Shown piece after piece: positions 26,062 through 35,328 of a stretch of 64,000 nucleotides of DNA. Made by a program: the position numbers and the translations under genes. A model generated the notes under the pieces. That model was given only the letters and a program-made list of their open reading frames with translations, had not been told where the DNA came from and made no database searches. The DNA comes from Streptomyces sp. ITFR-21 (GTDB lineage Bacteria > Actinomycetota > Actinomycetes > Streptomycetales > Streptomycetaceae), in NCBI RefSeq assembly GCF_031844685.1, contig NZ_CP134605.1, positions 5,329,001 to 5,393,000 of the forward strand. Direction: 5' to 3'. The first letter of the stretch is position 1, and every line of letters starts with the position of its first letter.

Positions 26062-26859
26062 ATGGACGACGGCACCGACCAGCCCCGAGCCGACCAGACC
26101 CGCACCACCGACACGGGCACCCGCAAGGGTGCCGCGCACCGCCGCCGCTACCTGCTGAAGCTGTCCGGAGAGGCGTTCGCCGGAGGAGGGGGCCTCGGCG
26201 TCGACCCCGACACCGTGCACGCCATCGCGCGGGAGATCGCCGCGGTCGTCCGGGACGGCTACGAGATCGCGCTCGTCGTCGGCGGCGGCAACTTCTTCCG
26301 CGGCGCCGAGCTCCAGCAGCGCGGCATGGACCGGGCCCGCTCGGACTACATGGGGATGCTCGGCACGGTGATGAACTGCCTGGCCCTCCAGGACTTCCTG
26401 GAGAAGGAGGGCATCGAGACCCGGGTGCAGACCGCGATCACCATGGGCCAGGTCGCCGAGCCGTACATCCCGCTGCGCGCCGTCCGGCACCTCGAAAAGG
26501 GGCGGGTGGTGATCTTCGGCGCCGGGATGGGCATGCCGTACTTCTCCACCGACACCACCGCCGCCCAGCGGGCCCTGGAGATCGAGGCCGCGGCGATGCT
26601 GATGGGCAAGAACGGCGTCGACGGGGTCTACGACTCCGACCCGAAGCTCAACCCGGACGCGGTGAAGTTCGACGCCCTGGAGTACAGCGAGGTCATCGCC
26701 CGCGACCTGCGGGTCGCCGACCTCACCGCGATCACCCTCTGCCAGGACAACAAACTGCCGATCCTCGTCTTCGAGCTGCTCGCCGAGGGCAACATCGCCC
26801 GAGCCGTCAGGGGTGAGAAGATCGGCACGCTGGTCAACGACCAGGGCACCCGGGCGTGA
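26062..26859 (+). CDS. pyrH: UMP kinase
   Basis: Hexameric kinase forming UDP from UMP. 265 aa from the ATG at MDDGTDQPRA, with GAGGAGA at 26047-26053. Family sequences: YLLKLSGEAFAGG, ALVVGGGNFFRGAELQ, VIFGAGMGMPYFSTDTTAAQ and GVDGVYDSDPKLNPDA. The first ~30 residues are a polar extension not seen in E. coli PyrH. Its regulation may involve the hairpin just upstream. Confidence 0.97.
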   Translation: MDDGTDQPRADQTRTTDTGTRKGAAHRRRYLLKLSGEAFAGGGGLGVDPDTVHAIAREIAAVVRDGYEIALVVGGGNFFRGAELQQRGMDRARSDYMGMLGTVMNCLALQDFLEKEGIETRVQTAITMGQVAEPYIPLRAVRHLEKGRVVIFGAGMGMPYFSTDTTAAQRALEIEAAAMLMGKNGVDGVYDSDPKLNPDAVKFDALEYSEVIARDLRVADLTAITLCQDNKLPILVFELLAEGNIARAVRGEKIGTLVNDQGTRA

Positions 26860-27007
26860 TGGCGGCCCGGACGCCGGACACCGGACCTGTCCCCGGCTTG
26901 CCCGGAACGGGGATGGACAACTCGCTGCCGGTCGGACACCGTGCAGGAAAGACGCGCGCAGGGGCCCCGACTCGATGGCTCCGCCTTCTGAATACCAGGA
27001 GCACATG

Positions 27008-27565
27008 GTGATTGAAGAGACCCTCCTCGAAGCCGAGGAGAAGATGGAGAAAGCCGTCATTGTCGCCAAGGACGATCTGGCGGCGATCCGGACGGGCCGT
27101 GCGCACCCGGCGATGTTCAACAAGATCGTGGCCGAGTACTACGGCACCGTCACCCCGATCAACCAGCTCGCCTCCTTCTCGGTGCCCGAGCCGCGGATGG
27201 CGGTGATCACCCCCTTCGACAGCAGCAGCCTGCGCAACATCGAAGAGGCGATCCGCAACTCCGACCTCGGCGTCAACCCGGGCAACGACGGCCGTATCAT
27301 CCGGGTGGTCTTCCCGCAGCTCACCGAGGAGCGCCGCCGGGAGTACATCAAGGTCGCCAGGGCCAAGGGCGAGGACGCGAAGATCTCCATCCGCAGTGTC
27401 CGCCGCAAGGCCAAGGAGACGCTGGACAAGCTGGTCAAGGACGGGGAGTCCGGCGAGGACGAGGTGCGGCGCGCCGAGAAGGAGCTCGACGACACCACCG
27501 CCAAGTACGTGGCGCAGGTCGACGAGCTGCTCAAGCACAAGGAAGCGGAGCTGCTGGAGGTCTGA
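27008..27565 (+). CDS. frr: Ribosome recycling factor
   Basis: Releases 70S ribosomes after termination together with EF-G. The GTG at 27008 (VIEETLLEAEEKMEKA) is chosen over the ATG one codon earlier because AGGAG at 26997-27001 is then spaced 6 nt; the result is the standard 185 aa. Conserved parts are IRTGRAHPAMFNKI, INQLASFSVPEPRMAVITPF, DLGVNPGNDGRIIRVVFP and LTEERRREYIKVA. It is 148 nt from pyrH. Confidence 0.97.
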   Translation: MIEETLLEAEEKMEKAVIVAKDDLAAIRTGRAHPAMFNKIVAEYYGTVTPINQLASFSVPEPRMAVITPFDSSSLRNIEEAIRNSDLGVNPGNDGRIIRVVFPQLTEERRREYIKVARAKGEDAKISIRSVRRKAKETLDKLVKDGESGEDEVRRAEKELDDTTAKYVAQVDELLKHKEAELLEV

Positions 27566-27701
27566 CCGGCCGTCCGTCACCGTCCCGAGTCGGCCGTCCG
27601 TTCACGCCGGCCCCGTCATCGCGTACCCCCCCGTACGCACCCGCACGCGCAACCCATCCCCCTGACCCACCCATGACAACGACGACGCGAGGCGAAGCTC
27701 C

Positions 27702-28697
27702 GTGAACGACTCTTCCTGGGGCGCTTCGCCGCGCACCGGCCATGCGGTGGGAGCTCCGCACGCGGCGGGTTCCGCGACGGGGACGGGGGCCAGGAGGAAG
27801 ACTCCTTCCATGCCGTCTCCCCCGCCACCCTCCTCCGACCGGCCGCAGCCGCCTCCCGCACCCGCCCCCGCTCCAGCGAAGAAGTCGGCGGGGCGGGATC
27901 TGCGGTCGGCGATAGGGGTGGGCGTCGGGCTCGGCGTGGTGGTGCTCGCCGCGCTGTTCGTCGTCAAGGCGGTCTTCGTCGGGGTGGTGGTCGCCGCGGT
28001 CGTGGGCGGTGTGTGGGAGCTGACCTCCCGGCTGGCCGAACGCAAGGGGATCCACGCGCCGCTGGTGCCGCTCGCGGTGGGGGGCGCTTCCACGGTGGTC
28101 GCCGGCTACGTCCGGGGCGCCGAGGGGGCGTGGACGGCGATCGCGCTCACCGCGCTGGCCGTCCTGGTCTGGCGGATGGCCCGCCCGCCCGAGGACTACC
28201 TCCGGGACGTCACGGCCGGCGTCTTCACCGCCTTCTACGTCCCCTTCCTGGCCACCTTCGTGGTGATGATGCTGGCCGCCGACGACGGCCCCCGGCGGGT
28301 GCTGGTCTTCCTCATCCTCACCGTGATCTCCGACACCGGCGCCTACGCGGTCGGCTGGCGCTTCGGCAGCCACCGCCTCGCGCCCCGGATCAGCCCCGGC
28401 AAGACCCGCGAGGGCCTGGTCGGGGCGATGTCCTTCGCGATGGCCGCCGGCGCGCTGCTCATGCAGTACGTCATCGACGACGGCCGCTGGTGGCAGGGCC
28501 TCCTCCTCGGGCTCGCCGCGGCCACCAGCGCGACCCTGGGCGACCTCGGCGAGTCCATGATCAAACGCGACCTCGGCATCAAGGACATGGGCTCCCTCCT
28601 CCCGGGCCACGGCGGCATCATGGACCGCCTCGACTCCCTCCTGCCGACCGCCCCGGTGGTGTGGCTGCTGATGGTGGTCTTCGTCGGCCAGGGCTGA
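27702..28697 (+). CDS. cdsA: Phosphatidate cytidylyltransferase
   Basis: Makes CDP-diacylglycerol from phosphatidate and CTP at the membrane. 331 aa from a GTG; the first ~65 residues are Pro/Ser-rich and cytosolic, an extension common in streptomycetes. Multiple membrane helices follow (for example GVVVLAALFVVKAVFVGVVV). The CDS signature is intact: SMIKRDLGIKDMGSLLPGHG followed by GIMDRLDS, with SDTGAYAVGWRFGSHRLAP and ISPGKTREG before it. It sits at its conserved place after frr. Confidence 0.95.
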   Translation: MNDSSWGASPRTGHAVGAPHAAGSATGTGARRKTPSMPSPPPPSSDRPQPPPAPAPAPAKKSAGRDLRSAIGVGVGLGVVVLAALFVVKAVFVGVVVAAVVGGVWELTSRLAERKGIHAPLVPLAVGGASTVVAGYVRGAEGAWTAIALTALAVLVWRMARPPEDYLRDVTAGVFTAFYVPFLATFVVMMLAADDGPRRVLVFLILTVISDTGAYAVGWRFGSHRLAPRISPGKTREGLVGAMSFAMAAGALLMQYVIDDGRWWQGLLLGLAAATSATLGDLGESMIKRDLGIKDMGSLLPGHGGIMDRLDSLLPTAPVVWLLMVVFVGQG

Positions 28698-28862
28698 CCC
28701 GGGGCCGCCCGCCCCGCGCTCCCCGGGCGCCCGCGCCCGGACCATCCCTGCACGGCCCCGGCGCCGGGGCCGGCCCCGGCCCCGGCGCCCGGCAGGGGAG
28801 GCAGCGGTGAGGGCCGCAGGGGCAAACGGCACACCCCCGGGTCTGCGACACTGGAAGGCATC

Positions 28863-29999
28863 ATGCCTGTGCCCGGAGAACTCACCTTTGCCGTGCCGCG
28901 CGGAGCCAAGAAGCCGCCGCGGCACCTTGCCGACCTCTCGCCCGCGGAGCGGAAGGAGGCGGTGGCCGCGCTCGGGGAGAAGCCGTTCCGGGCCAAGCAG
29001 CTGTCCCAGCACTACTTCGCCCGGTACGCCGACGACCCCGCGGCGTGGACGGACATACCGGCCGCGGCCCGCGGGAAGCTCGCGGGGGACCTGCTGCCGG
29101 AGCTGATGACGGTGGTGCGGCACGCTTCCTGCGACGACGGCGACACCCGCAAGACGCTGTGGCGGCTGTTCGACGGGACGCTGGTCGAGTCGGTGCTGAT
29201 GCGGTACCCGGACCGGGTGACGATGTGCGTCTCCTCACAGGCCGGGTGCGGGATGAACTGCCCGTTCTGCGCCACCGGTCAGGCCGGTCTGGACCGCAAC
29301 CTGTCCACCGCCGAGATCGTCCACCAGATCGTCGCCGGAATGCGTTCGCTGCGCGACGGCGAACTGCCCGGGGGCGCCTGCGCGGCCGACGGCTCCGGGG
29401 CGGGCCCGTCGCGGCTGTCGAACATCGTCTTCATGGGCATGGGGGAGCCGCTGGCCAACTACAACCGGGTGGTCGGCGCCATCCGCCGCCTCACCGACCC
29501 CGAGCCGGACGGCCTCGGCCTGTCGCAGCGCGGCATCACCGTGTCCACGGTCGGCCTGGTTCCGGCCATGCACCGGTTCGCCGACGAGGGCTTCAAGTGC
29601 CGCCTCGCGGTGTCCCTGCACGCCCCCGACGACGAGCTGCGCGACACCCTCGTCCCGGTCAATACCCGCTGGAAGGTCCGCGAGGTGCTGGACGCCGCCT
29701 GGCACTACGCGGAGGTGTCCGGCCGCCGGATCTCCGTCGAGTACGCCCTGATCCGCGACGTCAACGACCAGGCGTGGCGGGCCGACCGGCTGGGCCGGCT
29801 GCTGAAGAACCACCGGGTGCACGTCAACCTGATCCCGCTCAACCCGACCCCGGGCTCCCGGTGGACGGCCTCGCGGCCCGAGGACGAGCGCGCGTTCGTC
29901 GCCGCGCTGGAGGCCCACGGCGTGCCCGTGACCGTACGGGACACCCGCGGACAGGAGATCGACGGCGCCTGTGGACAACTGGCGGCGGCCGAACGCTGA
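28863..29999 (+). CDS. rlmN: 23S rRNA/tRNA adenine-C2 methyltransferase RlmN
   Basis: Radical-SAM dual-specificity enzyme making m2A2503 in 23S rRNA and m2A37 in tRNAs. 378 aa. The cluster-binding motif is GCGMNCPFCATGQAGL (CxxxCxxC); upstream is KPFRAKQLSQHYFARY, and later come FMGMGEPLANYNRV, KCRLAVSLHAPDDELR and VNLIPLNPTPGS. The usual C-terminal catalytic-cysteine region is represented by VTVRDTRGQEIDGACGQLAA. A GC-rich palindromic stretch (28760-28800) precedes it and may terminate cdsA. Confidence 0.96.
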   Translation: MPVPGELTFAVPRGAKKPPRHLADLSPAERKEAVAALGEKPFRAKQLSQHYFARYADDPAAWTDIPAAARGKLAGDLLPELMTVVRHASCDDGDTRKTLWRLFDGTLVESVLMRYPDRVTMCVSSQAGCGMNCPFCATGQAGLDRNLSTAEIVHQIVAGMRSLRDGELPGGACAADGSGAGPSRLSNIVFMGMGEPLANYNRVVGAIRRLTDPEPDGLGLSQRGITVSTVGLVPAMHRFADEGFKCRLAVSLHAPDDELRDTLVPVNTRWKVREVLDAAWHYAEVSGRRISVEYALIRDVNDQAWRADRLGRLLKNHRVHVNLIPLNPTPGSRWTASRPEDERAFVAALEAHGVPVTVRDTRGQEIDGACGQLAAAER

Positions 30000-30031
30000 C
30001 CTGCTGCTACCGTGCACTCGTACAAGTGAAC

Positions 30032-30126
30032 ACTCCGACAGGGGAGCGCCTGAGACGGCGCTGAGAGTGCGGCCCCCGAGACCGCAGACCCTCGGACCTG
30101 ATCCGGGTCGTACCGGCGTAGGGAGT
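30032..30126 (+). ncRNA. TPP riboswitch (THI element)
   Basis: The thiamine pyrophosphate aptamer consensus is readable: CTGAGA at 30061-30066, and GACCTGATCCGGGTCGTACC followed by GGCGTAGGGAG at the 3' side (ACCUGAUC...CCxGCGxAGGGA). P1 is formed by ACTCC (30032-30036) with GGGAGT (30121-30126). It lies directly before the thiamine-binding lipoprotein gene. The GGGAG of P1 is also the only Shine-Dalgarno-like sequence, 7 nt from the ATG, so ligand binding should hide it and repress translation. Confidence 0.93.
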
Positions 30127-30132
30127 CAGCAG

Positions 30133-31257
30133 ATGAAGAGCGTTCGTCGGCGTGCCATGGGCGCGCTCGTCCTCGCCACCGCGGGAGCCGTGGTCCTGGC
30201 CGCGTGCGGCGGCGGCTCCGGATCGGGTTCCGGAACCGGGCCGGGCGCCGGCGCCCCGGCCGCCAGCGGCGGGACGAAGTCCAAGACCGTCACCCTGGTC
30301 AGCCACGACTCCTTCGCCGCCTCCAAGGAGGTGCTCGCGGAGTTCACCGAAAAGACCGGCTACACCGTCAAGGTGCTGCGCGGCGGCGACGCGGGCGCGG
30401 CCGTCAACCAGGCGATCCTCACCAAGGACCACCCGCGCGGCGACGTCTTCTTCGGGGTCGACAACACCCTGCTCTCCCGCGCCCTGGACAACGGCCTGTT
30501 CGACCCCTACACGGCCAGGGACCTCGACCAGGTCGCCTCCGACGTCCAACTCGACGCCGCAGGACACCGGGTCACCCCCATCGACTCCGGCGACGTCTGC
30601 GTCAACTACGACCGCGCCTACTTCACCGCGCACCGGCTCGCCCCGCCGCAGACCTTCGCCGACCTGGCCAAGCCCGCCTACAAGAACCTGCTGGTCACCG
30701 AGAACGTCAGTACCTCCTCCCCGGGCCTGGCCTTCCTGCTCGGCAGCGTCGCCGCCTACGGCGGCGACGGCTGGCAGGCGTACTGGAAACAGCTGCGGAA
30801 GAACGGCGTCGAAGTCGTCGACAGCTGGGAGCAGGCGTACAACGAGAGCTTCTCCGGCTCGGGCGCCGGCAAGAAGGCCAAGGGCGACCGGCCGCTGGTG
30901 GTCTCCTACGCCTCCAGCCCGCCCGCCGAGGTGATCGGGGTCAGCCCCGCGCCCGCGCAGTCACCGGTCGGCGTGTCCACCGGGACCTGCTTCCGGCAGA
31001 TCGAGTTCGCCGGGCTGCTGCACGGCGCGAAGAACCCCGCGGGCGGCAAGGCGCTCATCGACTACATGATCGGCAAGGCGTTCCAGGAGGACATGCCCCT
31101 CCAGATGTACGTCGACCCGGTCCGCAAGGGCGCCGTCGAGCCCGAGGTGTTCGTCAGGTACGGCGCGCGGATCGACCACCCGACGACGCTGCCCCCCGCC
31201 ACGATCGCCGACAAGCGGGACGACTGGGTGAAGGCATGGACCTCGATCGTCCTCTGA
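30133..31257 (+). CDS. thiB: Thiamine ABC transporter substrate-binding lipoprotein
   Basis: 374-aa periplasmic-type binding protein with a lipoprotein signal (VLATAGAVVLAAC, lipid cysteine C25) and a Gly/Ser linker. Family 1 binding-protein features include VTLVSHDSFAASKEVLAEF and AVNQAILTKDHPRGDVFFG, as in TbpA/ThiB and ferric-iron proteins. The TPP riboswitch immediately upstream settles thiamine or its phosphates as the likely cargo. The next gene starts inside it, so the three transporter genes are one operon. Confidence 0.92.
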   Translation: MKSVRRRAMGALVLATAGAVVLAACGGGSGSGSGTGPGAGAPAASGGTKSKTVTLVSHDSFAASKEVLAEFTEKTGYTVKVLRGGDAGAAVNQAILTKDHPRGDVFFGVDNTLLSRALDNGLFDPYTARDLDQVASDVQLDAAGHRVTPIDSGDVCVNYDRAYFTAHRLAPPQTFADLAKPAYKNLLVTENVSTSSPGLAFLLGSVAAYGGDGWQAYWKQLRKNGVEVVDSWEQAYNESFSGSGAGKKAKGDRPLVVSYASSPPAEVIGVSPAPAQSPVGVSTGTCFRQIEFAGLLHGAKNPAGGKALIDYMIGKAFQEDMPLQMYVDPVRKGAVEPEVFVRYGARIDHPTTLPPATIADKRDDWVKAWTSIVL

Positions 31258-32951
31258 CGGCGGCCGCTCCCCACCTCCCGGCCCCCCGCCGCCTCCCGCA
31301 CCCCACCCGCGCCACCACCGTCCGGCTCGCGCTGATGGCGCCGCCGCTCGTCTTCTTCGCCGTCTTCTTCGCCTACCCGGTCGCCTCCATCGTCGGCCGC
31401 GGACTGCGCCGGGACGGCGGCTGGCACCTCGGCGCGGTCGGCGACGTACTCGGCGACGGCTCGATCCGGCACGTGCTGTGGTTCACCTGCTGGCAGGCCG
31501 CCGCCTCCACCGGCCTGACCCTGGCGCTCGCGCTGCCGGGCGCGTACGTCTTCGCCCGGCTGGACTTCCCCGGCAAGCGGCTGCTGCGGGCGGTGGTGAC
31601 CGTGCCGTTCGTGCTGCCGACGGTCGTGGCCGGCACCGCCTTCCTGGCGCTGCTCGGCCGCGGCGGCTTCAGCGACGACCTGCTGGGCTTCCGGCTCGAC
31701 ACCAGCGTCTGGGCGATCCTGACCGCCCACGTCTTCTTCAACTACGCGGTGGTCGTCCGCACCGTCGGCGGCCTGTGGGCGCAGCTCGACCCGCGGCAGG
31801 AGGAGGCCGCCCGGACGCTCGGCGCGGGCCGGTTCGCGGCCTGGCGCCGGGTGACGCTGCCCGCGCTCGGGACCTCGGTGGCCGCCGCCGCGCTGCTGGT
31901 GTTCCTGTTCACCTTCACCTCCTTCGGCGTGATCCAGATCCTCGGCGGGCCCACATACTCCACCCTGGAGGTGGAGATCTACCGGCAGACCGCCGAACTC
32001 CTGGACCTGCCGGCCGCCGCCGTGCTCACCCTGCTCCAGCTCGCCGCGGTGGCCGCGATCCTGGCCCTGCACGCCTGGACGGTACGGCGCCGCGAGGCGA
32101 CCCTGCGGCTGGTCGACGCCGCCGGCACCGCGCACCGGCCGCGCGGCGGCGAACGGGTCCTGCTGGCCGCCGTGCTCGCCGTCGTCGCGCTGCTGATCCT
32201 GCTGCCGCTCGGTGTGCTCGTCGCCCGCTCCCTGGACGGCCCCGGCGGCTACGGACTCACCTACTACCGCGGTCTCGCCTCCGCCGACGCCGACGGCGGT
32301 ACGTTCCTGGTCGCCCCGCTGGAGACGGTCTGGAACTCGCTGCGCTACGCAGCCGCCGCCACCGTCGTCGCGCTGCTGGTCGGCGGGCTCGCCGCGGCGG
32401 CCCTGGTCCGCAGGGCCGGCCGGCTGGTACGCGGCTTCGACGCGCTGCTGATGCTGCCGCTGGGCACCTCGGCGGTCACCGTCGGCTTCGGTTTCCTGAT
32501 CACCCTCGACAAGCCGCCGCTGGACCTGCGGGACTCCTGGCTGCTGGTGCCGTTCGCCCAGGCCCTGGTCGGGGTGCCGTTCGTGGTCCGGGTCATGGTG
32601 CCGGTGCTGCGGGCCGTGGACCACCGGCTGCGGGAGGCCGCCGCGGTGCTCGGTGCGTCACCCGCCCGGGTCTGGCGGGAGGTCGAACTGCCCTTTGTCG
32701 GGCGGGCGCTGGGTATCGCCGCCGGGTTCGCCTTCGCGGTGTCCCTGGGCGAGTTCGGGGCGACCGTCTTCATCGCACGCCCCGACAGCCCGACCCTGCC
32801 GGTCGCCGTCGCCCGCCTGCTCGGCCGGGCCGGCGCCGCCAACTACGGCCAGGCGATGGCCCTGAGCACCGTCTTGATGCTGGTGTGCGCCGCCTCGCTG
32901 CTGGTCCTGGAGAACCTCAGGACCAGCGCCGACTCCGCCGGGGAGTTCTAG
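31236..32951 (+). CDS. thiP: Thiamine ABC transporter permease (fused two-domain ThiP)
   Basis: 571 aa, overlapping thiB by 22 nt. Two BPD_transp_1 domains in tandem with around 12 membrane helices. Two EAA loops that dock the ATPase are visible: EEAARTLGAGRFAAWRRVTL and REAAAVLGASPARVWREVEL. The fused double permease is typical of ThiP and FbpB families. Helices include LALMAPPLVFFAVFFAYPV and VLLAAVLAVVALLILLPLGV. Riboswitch control identifies it as the thiamine system. Confidence 0.92.
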   Translation: MDLDRPLTAAAPHLPAPRRLPHPTRATTVRLALMAPPLVFFAVFFAYPVASIVGRGLRRDGGWHLGAVGDVLGDGSIRHVLWFTCWQAAASTGLTLALALPGAYVFARLDFPGKRLLRAVVTVPFVLPTVVAGTAFLALLGRGGFSDDLLGFRLDTSVWAILTAHVFFNYAVVVRTVGGLWAQLDPRQEEAARTLGAGRFAAWRRVTLPALGTSVAAAALLVFLFTFTSFGVIQILGGPTYSTLEVEIYRQTAELLDLPAAAVLTLLQLAAVAAILALHAWTVRRREATLRLVDAAGTAHRPRGGERVLLAAVLAVVALLILLPLGVLVARSLDGPGGYGLTYYRGLASADADGGTFLVAPLETVWNSLRYAAAATVVALLVGGLAAAALVRRAGRLVRGFDALLMLPLGTSAVTVGFGFLITLDKPPLDLRDSWLLVPFAQALVGVPFVVRVMVPVLRAVDHRLREAAAVLGASPARVWREVELPFVGRALGIAAGFAFAVSLGEFGATVFIARPDSPTLPVAVARLLGRAGAANYGQAMALSTVLMLVCAASLLVLENLRTSADSAGEF

Positions 32952-33998
32952 ATGACCCGCCCGCTGCTGCGCCTGGAGGCCGCGACCGTACGGTTCGGGG
33001 AGCGCGCCGCGCTCGACACGGTGGACCTGGAGGTCGCAGCCCACGAGATCGTCTGCGTGCTCGGGCCCAGCGGCAGCGGCAAGTCCACCCTGCTGCGGAC
33101 CGTCGCCGGACTCCAGCCGCTGGACGGTGGCCGGGTGCTGCTCGACGGCGCCGACCAGCGGGCGGTGCCCGCGCACCGGCGCGGGGTCGGCCTGATGTTC
33201 CAGGACCACCAGCTCTTCCCGCAGCGCGACGTCGGCGGCAACGTCTCCTTCGGGCCGCGCGTGCACAGGATGCCGCGCGGGCCGCGCGACCGGCTGGTCG
33301 CCGAACTCCTCGCGCTGGTCGGCCTGCCCGGCGCCGCCCGCCGCGCGGTCGCCACCCTCTCCGGCGGCGAGCAGCAGCGCGTCGCCCTCGCCCGCGCACT
33401 GGCCCCCGAACCGCGGCTGCTGATGCTCGACGAACCGCTCGGCCAGCTCGACCGCTCGCTGCGTGAACGCCTGGTGGTGGAGCTGCGCCGGATCTTCGGC
33501 CGGCTGGGCACCACGGTGCTGGCCGTCACCCACGACCAGGGTGAGGCGTTCGCGCTCGCCGACCGGGTCGTGGTGATGCGGGACGGCCGGATCGCCCAGT
33601 CCGGTACGCCCCTTGAGGTCTGGCAGCGCCCCGTGTCGGAGTTCGTCGCCCGCTTCCTCGGCTTCGACAACATCACCGACGCCACTGTCGAGGGCGCCGT
33701 CGCCGTGACCCCGTGGGGCGAGCTGCCCGTCCCCGACGGCACCCCGGAAGGCCCCGGGCAGCTGCTGGTGCGGCCCACGGGGGTACGGCTCGGGCCGCCG
33801 GACACCGGACTCGGCTGCGAGGTCGTCGCCCGCACCTTCCGCGGCGGCGGGCACGTCGCGGTGACGCTGCGGCCCGAGCACGGGCCGGAACTGGAAGCCG
33901 AGTGCGGGCTGCGCGACGCGCCCGGGGAGGGGGCCCGGGTCGGCGTCGCCTTCGACGCGGCCGACATCGTGCCCCTCGGGTCCGGCGCCGGCCGCTGA
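32952..33998 (+). CDS. thiQ: Thiamine ABC transporter ATP-binding protein
   Basis: 348-aa ATPase starting directly after the thiP stop (TAG-ATG). Walker A GPSGSGKST, Q-loop MFQDHQLFPQRDVG, signature TLSGGEQQRVALARALA, Walker B LLMLDEPLGQLD and switch VTHDQGEA are all canonical. A C-terminal TOBE-like region (about 250-348) makes it longer than E. coli ThiQ and closer to FbpC/PotA-type ATPases. It completes the riboswitch-controlled operon. Confidence 0.9.
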   Translation: MTRPLLRLEAATVRFGERAALDTVDLEVAAHEIVCVLGPSGSGKSTLLRTVAGLQPLDGGRVLLDGADQRAVPAHRRGVGLMFQDHQLFPQRDVGGNVSFGPRVHRMPRGPRDRLVAELLALVGLPGAARRAVATLSGGEQQRVALARALAPEPRLLMLDEPLGQLDRSLRERLVVELRRIFGRLGTTVLAVTHDQGEAFALADRVVVMRDGRIAQSGTPLEVWQRPVSEFVARFLGFDNITDATVEGAVAVTPWGELPVPDGTPEGPGQLLVRPTGVRLGPPDTGLGCEVVARTFRGGGHVAVTLRPEHGPELEAECGLRDAPGEGARVGVAFDAADIVPLGSGAGR

Positions 33999-34025
33999 GG
34001 TCCCGCCCTGCCGGCAGCCGCCGGG

Positions 34026-35183
34026 TCAGGCCGCGGCGAGCCGGTCGAGCGCGGCCGGCACCTCGGTGACGCTGTCGACCAGCTCGATACGGCGGCCCAT
34101 CGGCCGGTCCGCCGCCAGTGACCGCAGCAGCGGCCACACCGGCAGCCGGGTCGTCCAGTGCGCGCGGTCCACCAGCACCATCGGGGCCGGCTCGCCGCGG
34201 GACCCGTAGTAGTTCGGCGTCGCCGCGTCGAAGACCTCCTGGACGGTGCCGGCCGCCCCGGGCAGGAAGACGACGCCCGCCGTGCAGCGGGACAGCAGGC
34301 CGTCCTCCCGGGTGGCGTTCGCGAAGAACTTCGCGATGTGCGCGGCGAAGGCGTTCGACGGCTCGTGCCCGTAGAACCACGTCGGCAGCCCGTACGAGGG
34401 GCCGCCGTCCGGCCACCGGTCGCGTACCGCCAGGGCGGCCGCCGCCCAGCCCGCAACCGACGGGCGGAAGTCGGGGACGCCGGCCAGCACGGTCAGCGCC
34501 TTGCCGAGCATCACGTCGTCGTACGGGGCCGCGTACGCGCCGAAGTTGGCGGCCTCCATCGCGCCCGGACCGCCGCCGGTCGCCACGGTCAGCCCGCGCC
34601 GGGCCAGCTCCCGGCCCAGCCGGGCGGCCCCCGCGTAGGCGGCGCCGCCGCGCTCCATCGCGTGCCCGCCCATCACGCCCACCACGCGCCGGCCGAGCAG
34701 CCGCTCGTCCAGCGCGTCGGAGACGGCGTCGTCGTGGATCGAGCGCAGCATCGAGGCGAGTATGTCGCCGTCGGCGGCGGTCCGCAGGTACCAGGCGTAC
34801 GTCCGCGCGTCCGGGGTGCCCGGGTAGCCGGCCTCCTCCAGGCCCTCGTACAGCTCCCCCGGCGCGTAGAGCGCCGCCCGGTACGGGTCGAAGGGCAGCT
34901 CGGGCACCGGCGGGAACACCAGGGCGCCGCCCGCCCGCACATGGGCGAGCGCCTGCGGCTCCATCGGGCAGCCCAGGAACACCGCCTGCGAGGTCTGCGC
35001 GACCAGCAGCGCGAAGGTGCGGTCCCGCAGGTCCACCGCCTGCACGCGGTATCCGGCGAACGACCCCGTGACGGCGACGCGGTCGAACTCCTCCAGGGTC
35101 TGGATCTCCTTCGGGGCGGGCTGCGCCGGCTCTTCTTCGGCGGGCATCGGCGGTACGTCGGCGGAAGGCGTCTCGGCTGGCAC
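34026..35183 (-). CDS. LOG-family (TIGR00730-like) nucleotide-binding protein, variant motif
   Basis: 385 aa; the GTG at VPAETPSADV has AAGGTG about 6 nt upstream. A Rossmann-like core carries GVMGGHAMERGGAAYAGAAR, then VATGGGPGAMEAANFGAYA. The second motif, PGGxGTxxE in cytokinin-activating LOG enzymes, reads LPGAAGTVQEVFDA, with the second glycine changed to alanine. Related proteins hydrolyse nucleoside monophosphates; a variant glycine could alter activity. The N-terminal ~150 residues (FDRVAVTGSFAGYRVQAVDL) are extra to LOG. It converges on thiQ. Confidence 0.8.
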   Translation of the reverse strand: MPAETPSADVPPMPAEEEPAQPAPKEIQTLEEFDRVAVTGSFAGYRVQAVDLRDRTFALLVAQTSQAVFLGCPMEPQALAHVRAGGALVFPPVPELPFDPYRAALYAPGELYEGLEEAGYPGTPDARTYAWYLRTAADGDILASMLRSIHDDAVSDALDERLLGRRVVGVMGGHAMERGGAAYAGAARLGRELARRGLTVATGGGPGAMEAANFGAYAAPYDDVMLGKALTVLAGVPDFRPSVAGWAAAALAVRDRWPDGGPSYGLPTWFYGHEPSNAFAAHIAKFFANATREDGLLSRCTAGVVFLPGAAGTVQEVFDAATPNYYGSRGEPAPMVLVDRAHWTTRLPVWPLLRSLAADRPMGRRIELVDSVTEVPAALDRLAAA

Positions 35184-35328
35184 GTCCAGCACCTTAGCCC
35201 GCCGGACGCCGGCCGTGGTCCGCGGCGCCCCGGCGTGCCCGTGGCGCCCGCCGTGGGACCGCCGCACCGCGCGCCGGACCCGCCGGCCGCCGCCGGCCGC
35301 CGCACGGCGGAAAGAGGCCGCAGCGGGC

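Noticed and set aside
26859..27011. Possible 50-codon gene between pyrH and frr starting in the pyrH stop
   Set aside because: Third-position GC is only about 70 percent, there is no ribosome binding site, and it overlaps the frr start out of frame.
28741..28800. Long GC-only stretch of GGCCCCGGCGCCGGGG type before rlmN as a designed element
   Set aside because: Several overlapping short palindromes are possible but none dominates; most likely a simple terminator region of cdsA.
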